DNA of 6,234 nt. Source: Pseudomonadota bacterium (GTDB lineage: Bacteria > Pseudomonadota > Alphaproteobacteria > Rhizobiales > Rhizobiaceae). This document shows positions 1 through 4,776 of the stretch, piece by piece. Position numbers and translations under genes: made by a program. Positions within the stretch are counted from its first letter, which is position 1. The number at the start of each line of letters is the position of its first letter. Under the pieces are notes generated by a model, which saw only the letters and a list, made by a program, of their open reading frames with translations, had not been told where the DNA came from and did no database searches. The stretch lies in assembly GCA_023428515.1 (NCBI GenBank), contig JAEYXI010000243.1:1-6234 (forward strand). The letters are read 5' to 3'.

Positions 1-472
1 TCCCAACGTCATCTGGATGCGTACCTTCTCCAAGGCCTACGGGCTCGCCGGCATTCGCTGTGGCTATGCAGTTGGCGAGGAAGGTTTCATCCGCGACGTC
101 GAAAAGGTTCGCAACCACTACGGCGTCAACCGCATGGCGCTTGTCGCTGGTGAGGCCGCGCTCGCCGACCAGGCTTATCTGGCCGAGGTGAAGGCCAAGG
201 TCGCTGCCGGCCGAGACCGTATTTCCATGATCGCGCGCGACAACGACCTGTCGCCCATCCCGTCGGCCACCAACTTCGTCACCATCGATTGTGGCGCGGA
301 CGGCGCCTTCGCGCTGAAAATCCTCAAGGAACTGATCGCGCGCGACGTTTTTATCCGCAAGCCGATGGTGCCGGTGCTCGACCGCTGCATCCGCGTCAGC
401 GTCGGCCTGCCTCACGAACTCGACATTTTCGCCGAGGAACTGCCCAAGGCCCTCGCCGCAGCGCGCGCCTGA
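1..472 (+). CDS. HisC-like PLP-dependent aminotransferase, 3' part (5'-truncated by window edge)
   Basis: The reading frame is already open at base 2 and runs to TGA at 470-472, so only the C-terminal ~156 residues are present. The fragment begins PNVIWMRTFSKAYGLAG; the Lys of FSKAYG (codon 32-34) is the expected Schiff-base lysine for pyridoxal phosphate. The Arg of LAGIRCGY is the usual phosphate-contacting arginine of fold-type I aminotransferases. Near the end, CIRVSVG carries the Arg that in this superfamily binds the substrate carboxylate. The SKAYGLAG(I/L)R pattern and the small C-terminal domain resemble histidinol-phosphate aminotransferase (HisC) and close paralogues, cytosolic enzymes of histidine or aromatic amino acid metabolism. 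The N-terminal substrate-selecting part lies outside the window, so the exact substrate is open. The ATG at 17 is an internal Met, not the start. The gene faces the next one tail to tail, one base apart. Confidence 0.8.
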   Translation, partial: PNVIWMRTFSKAYGLAGIRCGYAVGEEGFIRDVEKVRNHYGVNRMALVAGEAALADQAYLAEVKAKVAAGRDRISMIARDNDLSPIPSATNFVTIDCGADGAFALKILKELIARDVFIRKPMVPVLDRCIRVSVGLPHELDIFAEELPKALAAARA

Positions 473-473
473 G

Positions 474-1580
474 CTACTGCTCGCGCAAGACGCGCTCGAA
501 GATCGCCAGTCCTTCAAGGAATTTCTCGCGCTTCAGGAGCGCAAATCCCAGGCGCATTTGCGCCGGCATGTCGAAGCAGTCGCCTGGGGCGACCAGCACG
601 CCGTTTGCGGCGAGCGCCTCGCAGAAGGGCCGGCTGTCGCGGCCGTCGCGGAACCAGGGAAAGCACACGGTGCCGCCCTCCGGCTTCGCCCAGGCGAGCG
701 TGTCCGACACGCGTTCCATGAAATCCGAGAGCGCTGCAAGATTCTCGCTCGCCACGGCATGCAGTCTCGAAAGCAGCACCTCCCGATTGGCGAAGGCATG
801 CACCGCCAGCCGCTCCAGCAGCGGCGAACTGCTGATGGTGAAGTAGCCGCGCGCATCGATCATCTGCTCGCGCCGCTTTGCATCGCGCTCGACCAGCCAG
901 CCGAGCCGCAGGCCGCTCAGCGACAAGGCCTTCGACATGTCGCCCATGACATTCACGTTGGGGATCGAAGCCGCCGATACCTGGGGCTCGCCGAAATAGA
1001 GCGGGTGATAGACCTCGTCGACGATCAGCGTCACGCCCTTCCGCTGCAGGCCGGCAGCCAGATCCTCTATTTCCTCGCGCGGCATGATCGTGCCTGCCGG
1101 GTTATGCGGCGTGTTGACCAGTGCGAGCACTGTCTTGTCGTCCACCGTCTTCAGCACGTCCTCCGCGCGCTGCCGGAAGCCATGTTCGCGTGACAGCCTG
1201 ACATGCCGGACATCAAGTCCCCAGACGCCGGCCATCGGGTCGAAGGCCGGATAGCCCGGATGCGGCAGCACGACATTGGCGCCGGGCCGCGCCGCCGCGC
1301 AGAGCAGGATCGAATACGCTTCCGACGCGCCGAGCGTCACCACCACCCAGTCCGGATCGACGCCGAGAAAAGCGCCGATCGCGTCGCGCAGCGGCCGGCT
1401 GCCCTCCGGCGACGAATAGCCAAGGATCGTGTCGTCGAGGCTCGCGCCCTCCCCCAGCGCCAGAAGCTCGCGCACGGTCCATTTCGGCCCGGTGCTTGCT
1501 GCGAGGTCATAAAGGATGGGCGGCGTCGCGAACCTGGCCTTCGACAGCCAGTGGTCGAGCTTGAAGGGCGGCAGGTGCAT
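474..1580 (-). CDS. PLP-dependent aminotransferase, class I/II (fold type I)
   Basis: This is a 368-residue cytosolic aminotransferase with all hallmarks of the family in order: a GYSSPEGSRPLRDAI segment (residues 54-68), HPGYPAF (107-113), NTPHNPAG (156-163), DEVY (188-191; Asp contacts the pyridine nitrogen, Tyr the PLP oxygen), SKALSLSGLRLGW with Schiff-base Lys217 and phosphate-binding Arg224, and QMRLGF with Arg343 as the likely substrate carboxylate binder. The amino donor and acceptor cannot be read from the sequence. ATG at 1580 is chosen because GGAGG (1586-1590) sits five bases upstream and the protein then starts MHLPPFKLDHW, as expected for the family. The frame stays open upstream to 1712, but that extension is Arg/Gly/Pro-rich, non-domain-like and would overlap the NUDIX gene. 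The stop is TAG. It follows the NUDIX gene on the same strand after 112 bases and is probably co-transcribed. Its SD lies inside a strong hairpin (separate entry). Confidence 0.9.
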   Translation of the reverse strand: MHLPPFKLDHWLSKARFATPPILYDLAASTGPKWTVRELLALGEGASLDDTILGYSSPEGSRPLRDAIGAFLGVDPDWVVVTLGASEAYSILLCAAARPGANVVLPHPGYPAFDPMAGVWGLDVRHVRLSREHGFRQRAEDVLKTVDDKTVLALVNTPHNPAGTIMPREEIEDLAAGLQRKGVTLIVDEVYHPLYFGEPQVSAASIPNVNVMGDMSKALSLSGLRLGWLVERDAKRREQMIDARGYFTISSSPLLERLAVHAFANREVLLSRLHAVASENLAALSDFMERVSDTLAWAKPEGGTVCFPWFRDGRDSRPFCEALAANGVLVAPGDCFDMPAQMRLGFALLKREKFLEGLAIFERVLREQ

Positions 1581-1583
1581 CAC

Positions 1584-1604
1584 GGCCTCCAGTCGTCGGA
1601 GGCC
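1584..1604 (-). promoter_or_regulatory. Hairpin masking the Shine-Dalgarno of the aminotransferase gene
   Basis: In the - strand transcript the leader reads GGCCUCC, loop GACGACU, GGAGGCC, then GUG and the AUG at 1580. The two 7-base arms (1598-1604 and 1584-1590) are perfectly complementary, six of seven pairs being G-C. The 3' arm contains the whole GGAGG ribosome binding site. When folded, the stem would block 30S binding, so translation would depend on upstream translation, temperature, a ligand or a protein. There is no U-tract after the stem, so it is not an intrinsic terminator. The pairing is directly visible; the regulatory role is inference, and chance complementarity is possible in GC-rich DNA. 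Confidence 0.5.
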
Positions 1605-1692
1605 AAGCGTTACCGGGCCAGGTCGCCCGCGTCCATGCCCTCCCGGCGGCATTTCGTAGGCCAGGCACGGCCTGCGCCTCGCATGCGCCCGG

Positions 1693-2163
1693 TCAGCCGT
1701 CCTCGCTGCCAAGCAGATCCTGCAATCTGTCGAGCAACGGCCTTTGTCCCTCGATCATCTTGTCCCGCGCCGTGTCGAGGCTGAACCAGCCGGCGCGGTC
1801 GACCTCCGGAAAACTGGTTTTCCGCCCGCTCCTTGGCGGCCATTCCATCTCGAAGCGGTTGCTCTCCAGGCTCGCCGGGTCGAAACCGCCCTCCACCGCG
1901 AAGGCCGTGACGCTCTTTCCCGCCTTCTGCCTGATCTCGCCGAGCGGCCTGAGTTTCCCCTCCAGCGACCAGCCGGTTTCCTCAGCGAATTCGCGTCTCG
2001 CCGCTGCCTCGGCCTCTTCCCCATCCGCATATTCGCCCTTCGGGACCGACCAGGCGCCCGCGTCGCGTTTGGCCCAGAACGGCCCGCCCGGATGGACGAG
2101 CAGAACTTCCGTTGCTCCCTCGCGCTCGCGATAGACGAGAATGCCTGCGCTTCGCCTTGTCAT
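1693..2163 (-). CDS. NUDIX hydrolase (predicted NTP/nucleoside-diphosphate-X pyrophosphohydrolase)
   Basis: This 156-residue single-domain protein carries a perfect Nudix box Gx5Ex7REUxEExGU: Gly43, Glu49, Arg57-Glu58, Glu61-Glu62, Gly64, with Trp65 in the last hydrophobic position. The Glu residues bind the Mg2+ or Mn2+ that activates water to cut a diphosphate bond in a nucleoside diphosphate derivative. Other landmarks are [10 protein letters not shown] (3-12), [14 protein letters not shown] (21-34), WSVPKGEY (38-45), [10 protein letters not shown] (104-113) and [10 protein letters not shown] (118-127). That set is typical of the small predicted NTP pyrophosphohydrolase group (COG4119-like, from memory). 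ATG at 2163 is chosen; an in-frame GTG at 2181 would add six residues but has no better ribosome site, whereas AGGGA and GGGAAA precede the ATG. The substrate is not predictable. It is divergent from liuA across 65 bases and is followed on the same strand by the aminotransferase. Confidence 0.9.
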   Translation of the reverse strand: MTRRSAGILVYREREGATEVLLVHPGGPFWAKRDAGAWSVPKGEYADGEEAEAAARREFAEETGWSLEGKLRPLGEIRQKAGKSVTAFAVEGGFDPASLESNRFEMEWPPRSGRKTSFPEVDRAGWFSLDTARDKMIEGQRPLLDRLQDLLGSEDG

Positions 2164-2228
2164 TTTCCCAGCTTCCCTCACAGGGATTGTTGCCGCAAGA
2201 TTGTAGCGGTAGGCCGGAGGAGGAAGCC
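2164..2228. promoter_or_regulatory. Divergent intergenic region between NUDIX gene and liuA
   Basis: These 65 bases separate two genes transcribed away from each other, so by geometry they, or the adjoining 5' coding ends, should hold both promoters. The only clear signal is the liuA ribosome binding site GGAGGAGGAA at 2216-2225, three bases before the ATG at 2229. On the - strand TACAAT (complement of 2200-2205) resembles a -10 box for the NUDIX gene, but no convincing -35 lies 16-18 bases upstream. I found no operator-like palindrome here, and in particular no copy of the TetR palindrome seen at 3942-3965. The promoter role is inferred from layout only. Confidence 0.35.
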
Positions 2229-3320
2229 ATGTACCTGAATACGCTGGATTTCGGCCAGGGCGAGGAGATCGAGTCCCTGCGCGACACCGTGCGCCGCTTC
2301 GCGCAGGAGAAAATCTCGCCGCTCGCCGCCAGTATCGATCGTTCGAACGAATTTCCCGCTGAGTTATGGCAGGAGTTCGGCGCCCTCGGCCTGCTCGGTG
2401 TCACCGCCAATCCCGATTTCGGCGGCTCAGGTATGGGTTACCTTGCCCATGTCGTCGTCATGGAAGAGATTTCGCGCGCTTCGGCCTCCGTCGGCCTCTC
2501 CTATGGCGCGCATTCCAACCTCTGCGTGAACCAGATCAACCGCTGGGGCACGCAGTCGCAAAAGGAAAAATACCTGCCTGGCCTCTGCTCGGGCGAGACG
2601 GTCGGCGCGCTCGCCATGTCGGAGCCGGGTTCCGGTTCGGACGTGGTGTCGATGAAGCTGCGCGCCGAAAAGCACAACGACCGCTTCGTGCTCAACGGCT
2701 CGAAGATGTGGATCACCAACGGCCCGGACGCCGGCACGCTGGTCGTCTACGCCAAGACCGATCCGGAGCGAAAATCGCGAGGCATCACCGCTTTCCTCAT
2801 CGAGAAGACGATGGCCGGCTTCTCGGTCGCGCAAAAACTCGACAAGCTCGGTATGCGCGGCTCCAACACCGGCGAGCTCGTCTTCCAGGATGTCGAGGTG
2901 CCCTTCGACAATGTGCTCGGAGAGGAGGGCCGCGGCGTCGAAGTCTTGATGTCCGGCCTCGACTACGAACGCACGGTGCTCGCCGGCGGCCCGCTCGGCA
3001 TCATGGCCGCCTGCCTTGACGTCGCCGTCCCCTATGCACGCGAGCGAAAACAGTTCGGCCAGCCGATCGGCGACTTCCAACTCGTGCAAGGCAAGCTTGC
3101 CGACATGTATTCGACGATGAGCGCTTCCCGCGCCTATGTCTACGCCGTCGCCGCCGCCTGCGACCGCGGCCAGACCACCCGCAAGGACGCCGCCGGCTGC
3201 ATCCTCTACGCGGCCGAGAAGGCGACGCAGATGGCGCTTGACGCGATCCAGCTTCTCGGCGGCAATGGCTTCATCAACGACTATCCGACCGGCCGCTTGC
3301 TGCGCGACGCCAAGCTCTAG
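2229..3320 (+). CDS. liuA: Isovaleryl-CoA dehydrogenase (acyl-CoA dehydrogenase family), truncated by an in-frame amber codon
   Basis: This FAD enzyme oxidises isovaleryl-CoA to 3-methylcrotonyl-CoA in leucine breakdown, passing electrons to ETF. Translation from ATG 2229 (strong SD GGAGGAGG) gives 363 residues. They cover the N-terminal helical domain (about 1-120), the beta domain with [11 protein letters not shown] (127-138) and WITNG (161-165), and most of the C-terminal helical domain with ERKQFGQPI (272-280) and [23 protein letters not shown] (given as two parts: QLLGGNGF, 341-348, then to 363). Glu247 in LDYERT matches the catalytic base that isovaleryl-CoA dehydrogenases carry in mid-protein rather than near the C-terminus, which favours this assignment over other acyl-CoA dehydrogenases. 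liuB downstream supports the pathway. Codon 364, Tyr in the family motif YEIGAGTSEIRR, is TAG here; the remaining 22 codons are intact behind it. The 363-residue product lacks the active-site/FAD-proximal loop and last helix and is probably inactive, unless the TAG is a base-call error. Confidence 0.88.
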   Translation: MYLNTLDFGQGEEIESLRDTVRRFAQEKISPLAASIDRSNEFPAELWQEFGALGLLGVTANPDFGGSGMGYLAHVVVMEEISRASASVGLSYGAHSNLCVNQINRWGTQSQKEKYLPGLCSGETVGALAMSEPGSGSDVVSMKLRAEKHNDRFVLNGSKMWITNGPDAGTLVVYAKTDPERKSRGITAFLIEKTMAGFSVAQKLDKLGMRGSNTGELVFQDVEVPFDNVLGEEGRGVEVLMSGLDYERTVLAGGPLGIMAACLDVAVPYARERKQFGQPIGDFQLVQGKLADMYSTMSASRAYVYAVAAACDRGQTTRKDAAGCILYAAEKATQMALDAIQLLGGNGFINDYPTGRLLRDAKL

Positions 3321-3389
3321 GAGATCGGCGCCGGCACCAGCGAGATCAGGCGCTGGCTGATCGGGCGGGAGATGATGGGGGAAGACTAG
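3321..3389 (+). pseudogene. Detached C-terminal tail of isovaleryl-CoA dehydrogenase behind the amber codon
   Basis: Reading straight on from TAG 3318-3320 in the same frame gives EIGAGTSEIRRWLIGREMMG and ED, then TAG at 3387-3389. This is the normal end of an isovaleryl-CoA dehydrogenase, with no frameshift, gap or further stop. An intact gene would therefore span 2229-3389 and encode 386 residues, a usual length for the family. No start codon or ribosome site makes this stretch translatable alone. The stop at 3389 lies 10 bases from the stop of the convergent GFA-like gene, the spacing expected if 3389 is the original gene end. A one-base change of TAC or TAT to TAG explains the break. Confidence 0.85.
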
Positions 3390-3399
3390 GGACTCCGCC

Positions 3400-3921
3400 T
3401 CATGTCCTTTCGACCGGAACGACCGTGGGAGCGCGAAAGCCCATGGCAACCCATGCCTTGAACAATCGCCACATGAAGCTCATGGAATGGCTGCGGTACG
3501 CGGGGATCGTGTCGCCGAACGACCTGTCGCCTGCCATGGTGCGCAGTTCGATAGAAGGCGGCGCATCGAACCGGTCCCGGTACACCGACAGCCAATGGCC
3601 GCCCTTGAATTCGAGGAACATCGGCGAATTGCAGCAGCTTGCCAGCACGCGCCGGGTCGGCGCCTCCGGCTTCAGCCGATGCGCGCGCAACATGTCTTCG
3701 CCCTTTGTGCAGCGCAGCCGATCCTTGCGCATCATCACATAGTCGGTGCCACCCTCTTCATTGGCTACGCGCGCCGCACTTGGCAGAGCCTCCAACTGCT
3801 CGCTCGCCAACCGGCAACTGTCGCAGTGACAGGCGACCGTCATGATCGGCTCCCCGATTGCCTCGAACTCGACCTTGCCGCACCTGCAATCTACTGGTGA
3901 AATCCGCGGTGAAACTGTCAT
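3400..3921 (-). CDS. GFA/CENP-V-like zinc-binding cysteine-rich protein (DUF6151-type variant)
   Basis: This 173-residue cytosolic protein has the cysteine layout of the GFA (glutathione-dependent formaldehyde-activating enzyme, CENP-V) fold: CRC at residues 12-14, CHCDSC at 31-36 and a late cysteine pair in LASCCNSPMF (96-97). In classical GFA proteins the late motif is CxxC before G(S/T)P; here the two Cys are adjacent before NSP. With the GTDYV and CTKGEDMLRAHRL segments this resembles, from memory, the DUF6151 relatives of GFA rather than true formaldehyde-activating enzymes. Zinc binding is likely; the reaction is unknown. ATG at 3921 is preferred because GAGGA (complement of 3926-3930) lies four bases upstream; an in-frame TTG at 3942 would add seven residues but falls in the operator. 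The stop is TGA at 3400. The gene is divergent from tetR, sharing an operator, and convergent with liuA. Confidence 0.82.
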   Translation of the reverse strand: MTVSPRISPVDCRCGKVEFEAIGEPIMTVACHCDSCRLASEQLEALPSAARVANEEGGTDYVMMRKDRLRCTKGEDMLRAHRLKPEAPTRRVLASCCNSPMFLEFKGGHWLSVYRDRFDAPPSIELRTMAGDRSFGDTIPAYRSHSMSFMWRLFKAWVAMGFRAPTVVPVERT

Positions 3922-3941
3922 ACAATCCTCGACATGTCCCA

Positions 3942-3965
3942 AAACTAGACTGTACGGTCTAGTTT
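3942..3965. promoter_or_regulatory. TetR-type operator palindrome between the GFA-like gene and tetR
   Basis: The arms AAACTAGAC (3942-3950) and GTCTAGTTT (3957-3965) are exact reverse complements, separated by TGTACG, which itself contains the palindrome GTAC. Only one of the twelve symmetric base pairs is mismatched. A long near-perfect palindrome with a TAGAC...GTCTA core, in the middle of a divergent promoter region next to a TetR gene, is the usual form of a TetR/AcrR operator. It lies 20 bases from the GFA-like start and 21 bases from the tetR start. Binding would be expected to repress both genes until a ligand releases the repressor. The palindrome is seen directly; the binding protein is inferred from position. 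Confidence 0.82.
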
Positions 3966-3976
3966 GAAAAAGTCAA
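3949..3976 (-). promoter_or_regulatory. Putative sigma-70 promoter of the GFA-like gene, overlapped by the operator
   Basis: On the - strand, TTGACT (complement of 3971-3976) and TACAGT (complement of 3949-3954) are separated by 16 bases. They match the -35 and -10 consensus in five and four of six positions. Transcription would start near 3942, giving a leader of about 20 bases that contains the GAGGA ribosome site. The -10 box and most of the spacer lie within the palindrome, so a bound repressor would block RNA polymerase. A weaker + strand pair for tetR, TCGACA (3929-3934) and TACGGT (3953-3958), 18 bases apart, overlaps the same operator. Assigned by eye only. Confidence 0.5.
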
Positions 3977-3986
3977 CGGAAGCAGA

Positions 3987-4631
3987 ATGGCCACACGCAA
4001 ACCCGCCGGCACCACCAGAACCGAGCGCAAACACGGGGCGATCCTCACCGCCGCCGAAGAGCTTTTCCTGCAGCAAGGGTACGAGCGTACCAGCATGGAC
4101 GAGATCGCCTCGCTCGCCGACGTGTCCAAGCAAACGGTCTATGCGCAGTTTTCCAGCAAGGATGCGCTGTTCGCCGCAATGTCACTCGGCATGACCAACG
4201 CAGCGGCCGACGTCGTCCAGCAGAGCCTGGATGACTTGCCCGCCAGCTCGACACTTGCCGCGCATCTCACGGCCTACGCCAACCGTCAGCTCGAAGTTGT
4301 TCGCACGCCCAAGCTGATGCGGCTGCGTCGCCTGGCCATCGCCGAGGCGCCGCGCTTTCCGGAATTGGGCAAGGCACTCCACGACGGCGGGCCTGCCCGC
4401 GCCATTTCTGGCCTGGCCGCCGCGTTCGCGCGTTGGCACACACAGGGATTGCTTCAGGCGCCGGATGCGCACGTCGCCGCAACTCACTTCAACTGGTTGA
4501 TCATGGCCGAACCGGTCAACCGGGCCATGCTGCTCGGCGACGCCGCCATCCCCGCGCCGTCCGAGTTGCAACGGCATGCGAAGGAGGCGGTGCGCGTATT
4601 CCTCGCTGCCTACGGACCGCGCCCCGGCTAG
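3987..4631 (+). CDS. TetR/AcrR family transcriptional repressor
   Basis: This 214-residue regulator has the TetR N-terminal DNA-binding domain at about residues 14-60: ILTAAEELFLQQGYERTSMDEIA, in pieces ILTAAEELF (19-27) and GYERTSMDEIA (31-41), then the helix-turn-helix ASLADVSKQTVYAQFSSKDA (41-60). The C-terminal ligand and dimer domain carries RLRRLAIAEAPRFPELGKA (112-130), a pattern typical of the AefR-like TetR C-terminal family, also found in AcrR-type efflux regulators. The ligand is unknown. ATG 3987 has GGAAG at 3978-3982 four bases upstream. It is divergent from the GFA-like gene with a strong palindrome between them, so autoregulation and control of that neighbour are the likely roles. 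It reads toward liuB, 145 bases downstream, without an obvious terminator between. The stop is TAG. Confidence 0.92.
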   Translation: MATRKPAGTTRTERKHGAILTAAEELFLQQGYERTSMDEIASLADVSKQTVYAQFSSKDALFAAMSLGMTNAAADVVQQSLDDLPASSTLAAHLTAYANRQLEVVRTPKLMRLRRLAIAEAPRFPELGKALHDGGPARAISGLAAAFARWHTQGLLQAPDAHVAATHFNWLIMAEPVNRAMLLGDAAIPAPSELQRHAKEAVRVFLAAYGPRPG

Positions 4632-4776
4632 CACGTTCCACAGTCCTACGGATCGGCTTGCCGCGAAAGGCACCACAGTTGCGGGTCCGCATGCCTGCCG
4701 CTACCTTCCGGATCACATGCTTGCTGCCAACTGCCGCATCCAGTGGCAATGGACGAGCGTCAAGTGAAAGCCATTC
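4632..4776 (+). other. Intergenic region upstream of liuB
   Basis: These 145 bases hold no gene I can support and no strong stem-loop with a T-tract that would end tetR transcription; TGCC/GGCA at 4659-4670 gives only a 4-bp stem. A weak promoter-like pair TTGCGG (4679-4684) and TACCTT (4702-4707), 17 bases apart, could serve liuB but matches consensus poorly. The hexamer TGCCGC occurs three times (4659, 4696, 4732) at about 37-base steps, which may be chance in GC-rich DNA. The liuB ribosome site is weak: only AAGTGAAAG at 4762-4770 precedes the ATG. No copy of the TetR palindrome is present. Confidence 0.3.

Noticed and set aside
1584..1604. The hairpin as an intrinsic terminator of the NUDIX gene
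   Set aside because: No U-tract follows the stem in the - strand transcript; the AUG of the next gene follows three bases later.
1581..1712. A 44-residue N-terminal extension of the aminotransferase from a start at 1712
   Set aside because: The extension is Arg/Gly/Pro-rich, overlaps the NUDIX gene end, and the internal ATG at 1580 has a well-placed GGAGG and a family-like N-terminus.
2112..2228. An upstream in-frame start for liuA at 2112
   Set aside because: It would overlap the NUDIX gene on the other strand; the ATG at 2229 has a very strong ribosome site and gives the expected family N-terminus.
2164..2228. A second TetR operator or a LiuR-type site upstream of liuA
   Set aside because: No TAGAC/GTCTA arms or other clear palindrome is present in these 65 bases.
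3318..3320. TAG read as pyrrolysine or another recoded residue
   Set aside because: TAG serves as an ordinary stop for three other frames in this window, the position is Tyr in the family, and nothing here resembles recoding machinery. A nonsense mutation or base error is simpler.
2427..3449. A 340-codon open frame on the - strand
   Set aside because: It lies almost wholly antisense to liuA, whose + strand product is an unmistakable acyl-CoA dehydrogenase; the antisense protein has low-complexity Ala/Gly/Glu/Arg composition typical of a shadow in GC-rich DNA.
4659..4737. Three TGCCGC copies at 37- and 36-base steps as a repeat array or operator set
   Set aside because: Only six bases are shared and flanks differ; this is expected by chance at this GC content.
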